5,056 nucleotides of DNA from SVQP01 sp045606685 (lineage in GTDB: Bacteria > Bacillota > Clostridia > Oscillospirales > CAG-272). Shown here in pieces: positions 1 to 5,056 of this stretch. The stretch lies in NCBI GenBank assembly GCA_045606685.1, contig JAZUSJ010000127.1, positions 1-5,056 on the forward strand. Direction: 5' to 3'. Within the stretch, counting starts at the first letter, position 1, and every line of letters begins with the position of its first letter. A program made the translations under genes and the position numbers. The notes beneath the pieces were generated by a model. The model ran no database searches. It was not told the origin of the DNA and worked only from the letters and a program-made list of their open reading frames with translations.

Positions 1-1
1 T

Positions 2-45
2 TGTGGGGGCGGCCCGGCCCCCGGGCACCACACCGCCTTTCTCTT
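2..45 (+). terminator. Probable terminator of an upstream gene (partial view)
   Basis: This is a very GC-rich stretch that can fold in several ways. GCCCGG (12-17) pairs with CCGGGC (21-26) around a CCC loop, and GGCGG (8-12) can pair with CCGCC (33-37), which is followed directly by TTTCTCTT. TGTGG (2-6) with CCACA (28-32) is an alternative outer stem. The position, just before a -35 box, matches the two clear terminators further right. It probably ends a gene lying left of the window. The pairing is imperfect and the T-tract is interrupted, so the call is tentative. Confidence 0.4.
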
Positions 46-72
46 GACAATCCGTGATGGATATGGTATACT
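44..72 (+). promoter_or_regulatory. Promoter P1 (sigma-A type, extended -10)
   Basis: TTGACA at 44-49 is a perfect -35 box. A 17-bp spacer leads to TATACT at 67-72, and TG at 64-65 gives an extended -10 element (TGGTATACT). Transcription should begin near 78-80, leaving a leader of about 25 nt. That leader contains AGGAAAG at 91-97, seven bases before the ATG at 105. The -35 box lies 61 nt ahead of the start codon, the same distance as in P2. No operator palindrome is obvious. Confidence 0.88.
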
Positions 73-104
73 GAAGCTATCAAATAAAAAAGGAAAGCGA
101 GTAT

Positions 105-1589
105 ATGAAAAAATTCCTGCTGTTGCTTCTTGTTACCGCCACCTTGCTCTCCACCCTTGCCGCGTGTGCTGAGGTGGATCCCGAAATCACGGATCAGACC
201 ACTGCCGCAGAGGAGGAAAGCACCGAGATCCTGCAATATGACAATATCCCCGAGGATCTGAAATATAACGGTGAGGATATCGTGATCCTGAACCGTATGT
301 TTATGGGCTGGACGTGGGATGAGGTTGCCGTCCCGGAGCTGAATTCCGAGCCTGTCAACGATGCCATGTTCAACAGAAATCTGGCTGTGACCGACCGTCT
401 TAACGTCAATATCGTGTCCTCTCCGATCGAGGATCCCAGCGAGTATGCACCCATCGAAAAAATCGAGCGCGCGGTCAAAACCGGATCGGATGAATTCGAC
501 CTGGTGGCAGCACCTGTGTATACCACCACACCCTCTGCGCTGGAGGGAACGTTCTGCGATCTGACCGATCTGGAATATCTGGATCTGGATCAGGAGTACT
601 GGATGCAGGAATATAATGAAACCATGTCCTTTGGCGGCGCACAGCACACCGCGACCGGTATGATTGCGTTGTCCACCTATCGCTTTGCGTTTGTCACCAT
701 GTTCAATAAGGATGAATTTGACAACAAAAACGTGCCTTATCCTTACGAGGCGATTGCCAACAACGAGTGGACGCTTGACTATCAGGCTGCTCTTGCCAAG
801 GATTTTTACCGCGATACCAACGGCTCTGCCAAAAAGGATGAGGGTGATTTCTTTGGCTTTGCATCCTGCTCGGGTATCAATACGGACGCGTATTGGGCAT
901 CCTGCAATCTTCCCATTCTTGCAAAGGATGCGGAAGGCTATTATGAATACGTTCTGGATGTCGGACGCTTCTCGGACGTGATGGATAAGGTTCTGTACCT
1001 GTTTTACGACTGCGGCGGTACGTATCTTTTCCCCGTTATGACCAACAACGTGGAGCAGGACGAGCTGCGCGTGATGTTCACCAAGGGTGAGTGTGCCATG
1101 ATGACCATTCGTCTGGTTGCCGTGGAGCAGCCCGACGTGCGCAATATGGAAATTCAGTACGGCATCGTGCCTGTGCCTAAGTATGACGAGGCGCAGCAGG
1201 ATTACGGTACCATGCTGCACGACCAGTTTACGGTATTTGCAGTCCCTGTCTCGGCTGCCGAGGAAAAGATGGAAATGATCGGTGCAACGCTTGAGGTCAT
1301 GGCCTCCGAGTCGCTGCGTCAGGTCAAGCCTGCGTATTACGAGATCGCGCTCAAGCGTAAGTATATGAGCGATCCCATCGCATGGGAAATGCTGGACATG
1401 ATCTTTGCGCGCATCAGGATCGATGCTGCCGTGACTTACGTAGTCCCCATGAATACCCCGCACCACAAGATGCGCACCATTGTGGCAAGTAAGAAGAACA
1501 CCGTTTCCTCTCAATGTGCAAAGCTTGGTAAAACGCTGGATAAAGCACTTATCAAGGTGCATAAGAAGCTTGAAAATTTGGCTGATTGA
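105..1589 (+). CDS. Solute-binding lipoprotein, ABC importer family 1-like (paralogue 1)
   Basis: This is a 494-aa secreted lipoprotein that probably captures a nutrient outside the membrane for an ABC importer. The signal peptide is MKK plus a hydrophobic run, with lipobox LAAC ending at Cys21, so it should be lipidated and anchored. An acidic, poorly conserved linker follows to about residue 45. The mature body has the conserved blocks GWTWDEVAVPEL (from G68), EPVNDA (N85-D86), a WTLD motif at 222-225, an EF-hand-like acidic loop at 237-248 (D237, N239, D245, D248) and KPAYYE...ALKRKYMSDP (from K408). The tail after about residue 460 is Lys-rich and helical. The start is supported by AGGAAAG seven bases upstream and by alignment with both paralogues. 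Compared with them, the segment at 134-145 differs strongly (VAAPVYTTTPSA against LAGACYLV...), which may change ligand preference. The family call rests on my recognition of the overall pattern; the ligand is unknown and no permease is nearby. Confidence 0.78.
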   Translation: MKKFLLLLLVTATLLSTLAACAEVDPEITDQTTAAEEESTEILQYDNIPEDLKYNGEDIVILNRMFMGWTWDEVAVPELNSEPVNDAMFNRNLAVTDRLNVNIVSSPIEDPSEYAPIEKIERAVKTGSDEFDLVAAPVYTTTPSALEGTFCDLTDLEYLDLDQEYWMQEYNETMSFGGAQHTATGMIALSTYRFAFVTMFNKDEFDNKNVPYPYEAIANNEWTLDYQAALAKDFYRDTNGSAKKDEGDFFGFASCSGINTDAYWASCNLPILAKDAEGYYEYVLDVGRFSDVMDKVLYLFYDCGGTYLFPVMTNNVEQDELRVMFTKGECAMMTIRLVAVEQPDVRNMEIQYGIVPVPKYDEAQQDYGTMLHDQFTVFAVPVSAAEEKMEMIGATLEVMASESLRQVKPAYYEIALKRKYMSDPIAWEMLDMIFARIRIDAAVTYVVPMNTPHHKMRTIVASKKNTVSSQCAKLGKTLDKALIKVHKKLENLAD

Positions 1590-1602
1590 TACAAAAACAC
1601 AG

Positions 1603-1632
1603 TGCCGGATTCTTCGGAATCCGGCATTTCTT
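1603..1632 (+). terminator. Rho-independent terminator of gene 1, UUCG tetraloop
   Basis: TGCCGGATTC (1603-1612) and GAATCCGGCA (1617-1626) form a perfect 10-bp stem closed by the very stable C(UUCG)G tetraloop. The T-rich stretch TTTCTTACTT follows at 1627-1636. It starts 13 bases after the stop codon of gene 1 and ends right against the -35 box of P2. An A-rich run at 1590-1600 on the other side could let it work weakly in the reverse direction too. Confidence 0.9.
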
Positions 1633-1634
1633 AC

Positions 1635-1663
1635 TTGACAAGCGCATGTTTGCATGGTATAAT
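1635..1663 (+). promoter_or_regulatory. Promoter P2 (sigma-A type, fully consensus)
   Basis: TTGACA (1635-1640), a 17-bp spacer and TATAAT (1658-1663) match the consensus at every position, and TG at 1655-1656 adds an extended -10. This is the strongest-looking promoter of the three. The start of transcription should be near 1670, giving a leader of about 26 nt. GCATG occurs twice in the spacer (1644-1648 and 1652-1656), with no clear meaning. Confidence 0.92.
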
Positions 1664-1677
1664 GAAATGACAAAAAT

Positions 1678-1688
1678 AGGAAAGTGAG
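1678..1688 (+). promoter_or_regulatory. Ribosome binding site of gene 2 (decides the start)
   Basis: AGGAAAGTGAG lies 7 nt before ATG 1696. The longer frame begins at GTG 1684, but that codon is inside this site and would have no spacing. Starting at 1696 gives MKKFL..., aligned with paralogues 1 and 3, and puts the lipobox Cys at residue 21 as in both others. Confidence 0.85.
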
Positions 1689-1695
1689 CGATACC

Positions 1696-3174
1696 ATGAA
1701 AAAGTTTTTAGCCCTGCTCCTTGTATTTGCTACCCTGATCTCGGTGCTGGTTGCCTGCGCTGAGGGCGAAAACGGTGATGTTTCGGATACTGTTGCTGCT
1801 GAGGAAAGCCAGGATCCCTCCAAGCTGGATAACATTCCGGATGATCTGAAGTTTGACGGCGAGGACGTCGTGATCATCAGCCGTGCGTTCCTTGGGTGGA
1901 CGTGGGATGAGGTTGCGGTTCCCGAGCTGAATTCCGAGCCTGTCAACGATGCCATCTTTAACCGTAACGTCAAGGTTGGCGACAGACTCAACATCAATAT
2001 CGTGCCTCACGCCATTGAGGATGCGGATCAGAGCAAGCCGATCACAGAGGTGCAGCAGGCGGTGCTGGCAGGATCGGATGAATTTGATCTGCTGGCGGGT
2101 GCTTGCTATCTGGTGCTGCAAAGCACGCTGGAGGGAACCTTCCGCGATATGACTGAGCTTGAATACCTGGATCTGTCTCAGAATTACTGGACGCAGGATT
2201 ACAACGAGGTCATTTCGTATAACAACAGCCAGTACAGTGCAACCGGTATGATCGCGCTGTCTACCTATCGCTTTGCGTTTGTCACCATGTTCAACAAGGA
2301 TGAGTTTGATAATAAGAGCGTACCCTACCTGTATGAGGCTGTCCAGAACAATGAATGGACGCTGGATTATCAGGCGCAGCTTGCCGAGGATTTCTATCAG
2401 GATCTGAATGGCAACAGCAAAAAGGACGAGGAGGATTTCTTCGGCCTGATCACCGCGCCTTATATCAGCACCGATCCTTATTGGGCCTCCTGCGATTTGA
2501 AGATCGTGGAGAAGAATGCGGACGGCGAATATGAGTACGTGCTGGATACCGCAAGGCTTTCCAATGTGACGGATAAGGTGCTGCACCTGTTCTATGAGAG
2601 CGGCACCATGGTATATCCGCATACCGGTATGGATGCGGAGCAGGACGATATCCGTATCGCCTTTGCCAAGGGCAACGGTGCGATGTGTACCACCCGCCTG
2701 GTAGCGGCAGAGCAGGGAGATATCCGTAATATGGAGCAGCAGTACGGCATTGTGCCTATGCCGAAATACGATGAGGCACAGGCTAAATACGGTACGCTGC
2801 AGCATGACCAGTTTACGGTCTACGCCATTCCCGCAACCGTTCAGGAGGATAAGTTCCAGATGCTTGGTGCGGTGCTTGAGGTCATGGCCTCCGAGAGCTT
2901 GCGCACGGTCAAGCCCGCATACTATGAGATCGCGCTCAAGCGTAAATATATGAGTGATCCGACCGCATGGGAAATGCTGGATCTGATTTTTGATACCATC
3001 CGTATTGATGCCGGCATTGTATACACCAACGTATTGGGTAACCCGCATGACCAGCTGCGTCAGATCATTACCTCCAAGAAAAATACGGTTTCGTCAAAAT
3101 TCAGAAAGCTGAAGAACACCGTTCCGAAGAACCTTTCGAAAATGGTGAAAAAGCTGGATGCCCTTGAAGAATAA
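1696..3174 (+). CDS. Solute-binding lipoprotein, ABC importer family 1-like (paralogue 2)
   Basis: This is a 492-aa lipoprotein starting at ATG 1696, with signal peptide and lipobox LVAC ending at Cys21. A short acidic linker precedes the conserved entry block around DNIPDDLKF. It shares GWTWDEVAVPEL, EPVNDA, the ATGMIALSTYRFAF block, WTLD and KPAYYE...ALKRKYMSDP with paralogue 1, often residue for residue. The EF-hand-like loop is at residues 236-247 (D236, N238, N240, D244, D247). In the loop after DLL (131-133) it carries AGACYLV, like paralogue 3 and unlike paralogue 1. The C-terminus is Lys-rich and likely helical. It has its own promoter 61 nt ahead and its own terminator, so it is probably transcribed alone. 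Capture of an unknown nutrient at the cell surface, with delivery to a permease encoded elsewhere, is inferred from the family resemblance. Confidence 0.78.
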   Translation: MKKFLALLLVFATLISVLVACAEGENGDVSDTVAAEESQDPSKLDNIPDDLKFDGEDVVIISRAFLGWTWDEVAVPELNSEPVNDAIFNRNVKVGDRLNINIVPHAIEDADQSKPITEVQQAVLAGSDEFDLLAGACYLVLQSTLEGTFRDMTELEYLDLSQNYWTQDYNEVISYNNSQYSATGMIALSTYRFAFVTMFNKDEFDNKSVPYLYEAVQNNEWTLDYQAQLAEDFYQDLNGNSKKDEEDFFGLITAPYISTDPYWASCDLKIVEKNADGEYEYVLDTARLSNVTDKVLHLFYESGTMVYPHTGMDAEQDDIRIAFAKGNGAMCTTRLVAAEQGDIRNMEQQYGIVPMPKYDEAQAKYGTLQHDQFTVYAIPATVQEDKFQMLGAVLEVMASESLRTVKPAYYEIALKRKYMSDPTAWEMLDLIFDTIRIDAGIVYTNVLGNPHDQLRQIITSKKNTVSSKFRKLKNTVPKNLSKMVKKLDALEE

Positions 3175-3180
3175 AATATC

Positions 3181-3214
3181 AGCGGAGTGGCGTAAAGTCA
3201 CTCCGCTTTTTCTT
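3181..3214 (+). terminator. Rho-independent terminator of gene 2, overlapping P3
   Basis: AGCGGAGTG (3181-3189) and CACTCCGCT (3199-3207) form a perfect 9-bp stem with a 9-nt loop. TTTTTCTT runs from 3207 to 3214. Its last two bases are the first two of the TTGACA -35 box of P3. The stem starts only 6 nt after the stop codon of gene 2. Confidence 0.88.
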
Positions 3215-3241
3215 GACAAAACGACAAGGATATGATATACT
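3213..3241 (+). promoter_or_regulatory. Promoter P3 (sigma-A type, extended -10)
   Basis: TTGACA (3213-3218), a 17-bp spacer and TATACT (3236-3241), with TG at 3233-3234 as extended -10. GGATATGRTATACTGA is shared with P1, showing common descent. The start of transcription should fall near 3248. The -35 begins 63 nt before the ATG of gene 3, against 61 nt in the other two cassettes. Confidence 0.9.
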
Positions 3242-3257
3242 GATGAAAACAAATGAT

Positions 3258-3266
3258 GAAAGTGAG
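3258..3266 (+). promoter_or_regulatory. Ribosome binding site of gene 3 (weak)
   Basis: GAAAGTGAG lies 9 nt before ATG 3276 and matches the sites of genes 1 and 2 by position, but lacks the AGG at its left end. Translation of gene 3 may therefore be weaker than that of its siblings. The site supports ATG 3276 over the upstream TTG 3213 and ATG 3243. Confidence 0.65.
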
Positions 3267-3275
3267 CTGATTCTT

Positions 3276-4748
3276 ATGAAAAAGATTCTTGCATTGATTC
3301 TTTTGGCGGCTACGTTGATCTTGGTTCTGGCTGCCTGTGTTGAACCCGAGCAGCAAGAGGTGCAGTCCTCGGTCTCGGACGAAACGGCCGAGCTGACCCG
3401 TTTGGATGCTGTGCCGGACGAGTTGGATTTTGGCGGTGAGGACGTCGTCATTATCAGCCGCGCACTGCAGGGCTGGACTTTGGATGAGGTCGCCGTTCCC
3501 GAGTTGACCTCCGAGCCGGTCAACGATGCCATCTATAACCGCAATCTCGTCGTCAGTGACCGTCTGGGTGTCAATATCGTTTCCCATGCCATTGACGATG
3601 CAAGTCCCGAGCCGCCCGTGCAGGCCGTGCGTGATGCTGTGCTTGCGGGATCCGATGAATATGACCTTCTGGCGGGTGCTTGCTATCTTGTGATGTATAC
3701 CACGCTGGAGGGGAATTTCCGCGATCTGACTCAGCTGACGTATCTGGATCTGTCGCAGAATTATTGGACGCAGGATTATAACGATACCCTGTCCTTTGAC
3801 GGTAAGCAATACAGTGCAACGGGTATGATCGCACTCTCGAATTACCGTTTTGCCTTTGCGACCGCATTCAATAAAGTTGCGTTTGATGACAGAAGCCTGC
3901 CGTATCTGTACGAGGCTGTTGATAACGGTGAATGGACGCTGGATTATCAGGCAACGCTGTCCGAAAACTTCTACCGTGACCTCAACGGTAACGGGGAAGC
4001 AGACAAGGATGACTTTTACGGCTTGATCACCTCCACGGGTATCAGCACGGATCCTTATTGGATGTCCTGCGATGTTTCGCTGCTTGATAAGAATCCCGAC
4101 GGTGAATACGAGTGGGTGCTGGATATACAAAAGCTGTCTGATGTGACCGATAAGATCCTGAAGCTGTATTATGAGAGCGGCTCTTACGTATACGTCGGTG
4201 ATGATGCCGATAACGAGCAGGATGAGATCCGCCGTGATTTCGCAGCGGGCAATGCGGCCATGATCACAACGCGTCTTGTTGCGGTTGAGCAGGCGGACGT
4301 ACGCAATATGAAGGATCCGTACGGTATCGTGCCGATGCCTAAGTTTGACAAATCGCAGAAGGAGTACGGCACGCTTCAGCACGACCAGATCACGGTGTAC
4401 GGGATTCCCGTAACAGTCGCAGAGAACAGGGTTGAGATGTTGGGCGCGGTGCTTGAGGTCATGGCCTCGGAGAGTGCGCGCACGGTCAAGCCCGCGTATT
4501 ATGAGGTTGCACTCAAGCGCAAGTACATGAGCGATCCGGTTGCATGGGAAATGCTGGATAAGATCTTTGAAACGGTACGCATCGATGCCGGTGTGGTGTA
4601 CGTTTCGGTGATCGGCGGACCGCACGCGCTGCTGCGCGATATTGCTGCATCCAAGCAGAATACCGTATCCTCCACGTATTCCAAGCTTGCCAAGAATATC
4701 GAGAAGTCATTGAGGGATATGCACGAGAAGCTGAGCGAGCTGCAATAA
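3276..4748 (+). CDS. Solute-binding lipoprotein, ABC importer family 1-like (paralogue 3)
   Basis: This is a 490-aa lipoprotein from ATG 3276, with MKK, a hydrophobic run and lipobox LAAC ending at Cys21. The reading frame is open back to TTG 3213, but those bases form the -35 and -10 boxes, so the extra 21 residues are not real. It looks the most diverged copy, with GWTLDEVAVPEL in place of GWTWDEV and SNYRFAFATAFNK in place of STYRFAFVTMFNK. It keeps EPVNDA, WTLD, the AGACYLV loop and KPAYYE...ALKRKYMSDP. The acidic loop at 235-246 (DLNGNGEADKDD) is the best EF-hand match of the three, with side-chain oxygens at loop positions 1, 3, 5, 9 and 12 and Gly at 6. The role is probably surface binding of a nutrient for an ABC importer; ligand and partner are unknown. 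It is the last gene of the array and ends before a hairpin terminator. Confidence 0.78.
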   Translation: MKKILALILLAATLILVLAACVEPEQQEVQSSVSDETAELTRLDAVPDELDFGGEDVVIISRALQGWTLDEVAVPELTSEPVNDAIYNRNLVVSDRLGVNIVSHAIDDASPEPPVQAVRDAVLAGSDEYDLLAGACYLVMYTTLEGNFRDLTQLTYLDLSQNYWTQDYNDTLSFDGKQYSATGMIALSNYRFAFATAFNKVAFDDRSLPYLYEAVDNGEWTLDYQATLSENFYRDLNGNGEADKDDFYGLITSTGISTDPYWMSCDVSLLDKNPDGEYEWVLDIQKLSDVTDKILKLYYESGSYVYVGDDADNEQDEIRRDFAAGNAAMITTRLVAVEQADVRNMKDPYGIVPMPKFDKSQKEYGTLQHDQITVYGIPVTVAENRVEMLGAVLEVMASESARTVKPAYYEVALKRKYMSDPVAWEMLDKIFETVRIDAGVVYVSVIGGPHALLRDIAASKQNTVSSTYSKLAKNIEKSLRDMHEKLSELQ

Positions 4749-4763
4749 ATGCAAAATGAATAA

Positions 4764-4784
4764 GAAAAACAGCCCGATCGGGCT
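4764..4784 (-). terminator. Palindrome with minus-strand terminator character
   Basis: AGCCCGATCGGGCT (4771-4784) is a perfect palindrome that can form a 5-bp stem with a GATC loop. On the plus strand no T-tract follows. On the minus strand it is followed by GTTTTTCTT (the A-rich stretch 4762-4770 read in reverse), which is the layout of a short intrinsic terminator for transcription coming from the right. The short stem makes it uncertain. Confidence 0.4.
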
Positions 4785-4801
4785 GAGAAATTAGCGGTAA
4801 A

Positions 4802-4848
4802 AGCAGGAATTTGTTCGATTTCGAGCAGATTCCTGCTGCTTTTGTTTA
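4802..4848 (+). terminator. Rho-independent terminator of gene 3, 16-bp stem
   Basis: Bases 4802-4817 pair with 4822-4837 without interruption: AGCAGGAAT against ATTCCTGCT at the base, then an inner part that includes two G-U pairs (4811/4828 and 4814/4825), closed by an AUUU loop. TTTTGTTT follows at 4840-4847 after a GC dinucleotide. The G-U pairs would be A-C mismatches on the opposite strand, so the fold favours plus-strand RNA. It lies 53 nt after the stop codon of gene 3. Confidence 0.8.
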
Positions 4849-4858
4849 TATACAGTGG

Positions 4859-4907
4859 TGAGAGAGCGGTGAAATGGGAACCCCCACCACCGCAACCGCT
4901 TCTCTCA
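4859..4907. repeat. Imperfect inverted repeat, 12-bp arms
   Basis: TGAGAGAGCGGT (4859-4870) pairs with ACCGCTTCTCTCA (4895-4907), with one bulged base. The loop holds TGGG/CCCA (4875-4878 and 4883-4886). An alternative pairing, CGGTG (4867-4871) with CACCG (4888-4892), is also possible. Confidence 0.7.
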
Positions 4908-4930
4908 TTTCAAAGCAAAATGCTTTGAAA
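4908..4930. repeat. Perfect inverted repeat, 10-bp arms and AAA loop
   Basis: TTTCAAAGCA (4908-4917) and TGCTTTGAAA (4921-4930) are exact reverse complements around three A residues. The repeat abuts the preceding palindrome with no gap. It has no T-tract on either side, so it does not look like a terminator. Confidence 0.8.
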
Positions 4931-4949
4931 CTCGCTCCGCTGCGGTCCC

Positions 4950-4966
4950 CCTCCCCCGCGGGGAGG
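4950..4966. repeat. GC-rich inverted repeat, 7-bp arms
   Basis: CCTCCCC (4950-4956) and GGGGAGG (4960-4966) flank a CGC loop. CTTTGTGT follows, giving a weak terminator-like look on the plus strand, but the T-run is only three bases. Confidence 0.6.
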
Positions 4967-4998
4967 CTTTGTGTCGGGCAACCTCTCCATCATTCGCA

Positions 4999-5049
4999 CA
5001 AAACGGATGGTGAACGCCTCCCGAAACGGGCAAATAGGCAAAACGGATG
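4999..5049 (+). repeat. Direct repeat CAAAACGGATG, two copies 40 bp apart
   Basis: CAAAACGGATG occurs at 4999-5009 and again at 5039-5049. Between them is a small hairpin, CCCG-AAA-CGGG (5020-5030). Two copies of an 11-mer so close together are unlikely by chance, but no function is evident. More copies may lie past the window edge. Confidence 0.6.
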
Positions 5050-5056
5050 CGCTCAT

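Larger units (their letters stand above)
44..4748 (+). repeat. Tandem array of three paralogous lipoprotein cassettes
   Basis: Three units of about 1.5 kb follow each other in the same orientation, each made of promoter, short leader, lipoprotein gene and hairpin terminator. The proteins align end to end with only small indels. The leaders also align: all have TATAmTGA at the -10 and GAAAG(T/C)GAG before the start. The duplication therefore included the promoter as well as the coding region. The array may continue to the left, because the window opens right at a probable terminator. To the right no fourth promoter or gene is seen. Confidence 0.85.
4853..5056. repeat. Gene-free region of clustered inverted repeats, possible dispersed intergenic element
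   Basis: No credible gene is seen from the end of gene 3 to the window edge. The stretch is packed with small palindromes and short direct repeats, listed separately. The motif series CTCGCTCCGCTGCGG, CCTCCCC...GGGGAGG and the TTTCAAAGCA palindrome resembles GC-rich repeats I associate with intergenic regions of gut Clostridia, but that is recall and not a search result. There is no transposase and no clear terminal repeat. It may run on past the right edge. Confidence 0.5.

Noticed and set aside
73..104. Riboswitch or leader attenuator before the genes
   Set aside because: The predicted leaders are only about 25-28 nt in all three cassettes, too short to hold an aptamer, and no hairpin is seen in them.
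1684..1698. GTG 1684 as start of gene 2
   Set aside because: The codon lies within the ribosome binding site, and use of ATG 1696 restores alignment with the siblings.
1708..3048. 446-codon open frame on the minus strand opposite gene 2
   Set aside because: It is in codon register with gene 2 and stays open only because gene 2 rarely uses TTA, CTA and TCA; it stops at the TTA of its signal peptide (1708). It has no ribosome site, and its product is not recognisable.
3243..3245. ATG 3243 as start of gene 3
   Set aside because: It lies directly after the -10 box, ahead of or at the expected transcript start, and would add charged residues ahead of the signal peptide.
3198..4625. 475-codon open frame on the minus strand opposite gene 3, similar to the one opposite gene 2
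   Set aside because: The resemblance between the two antisense frames follows from the sense genes being paralogues. It is again in codon register with the sense gene and runs through the P3 promoter and terminator. No comparable frame lies opposite gene 1, as would be expected if it were a conserved gene.
4999..5049. CRISPR-like array from the CAAAACGGATG repeats
   Set aside because: Only two 11-bp copies are present, with no regular repeat-spacer pattern and no cas genes.
4910..5056. 48-codon minus-strand frame beginning at the window edge (MSASVLPICPF...)
   Set aside because: It is made of the inverted-repeat region, with a Gly/Pro-rich stretch coming from the CCCC palindrome. It has no visible start context inside the window. 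It is most likely spurious.

Overview
The window holds three tandem, co-directional (+) paralogous genes of 494, 492 and 490 codons, followed by a structured non-coding tail. Each encodes a lipoprotein that looks like the extracellular solute-binding component of an ABC importer (family 1-like). The three proteins align along their whole length. All carry the lipobox cysteine at residue 21 and share long identical blocks. No permease, ATPase, regulator, RNA gene or transposase is visible.

The organism is most likely a low-to-mid GC Gram-positive bacterium of the Clostridia, perhaps an uncultured gut Oscillospirales or Christensenellales type. This is inferred from Bacillota-style promoters (TTGACA, 17 bp, TGnTATAmT), purine-rich ribosome binding sites, multiple solute-binding lipoprotein paralogues and the GC-rich palindromic intergenic repeat at the right end. 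The sequence alone does not fix a genus.

Layout: 1-43 is a GC-rich imperfect palindrome with a short T-tract, probably the terminator of an upstream gene. 44-1589 is promoter 1 and gene 1. 1603-1632 is a UUCG-loop terminator. 1635-3174 is promoter 2 and gene 2. 3181-3214 is a terminator whose T-run overlaps the next -35 box. 3213-4748 is promoter 3 and gene 3. 4764-4848 holds a minus-strand terminator-like palindrome and a 16-bp hairpin terminator for gene 3. 4853-5056 is a gene-free region dense in inverted repeats.

The region reads as three separate transcription cassettes rather than one operon. Each gene has a near-consensus promoter 61-63 nt ahead of its ATG and an intrinsic terminator behind it. 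The likely job is capture of a nutrient (ligand unknown) at the outer face of the membrane, handed to a permease and ATPase encoded elsewhere. The most interesting points are this cassette design, the terminator-to-promoter fusion, a conserved EF-hand-like acidic loop in all three proteins, divergence of gene 1 in a probable ligand-facing loop, and patches of exact nucleotide identity between genes 1 and 2. I do not see a clearly novel defence, RNA or mobile system.
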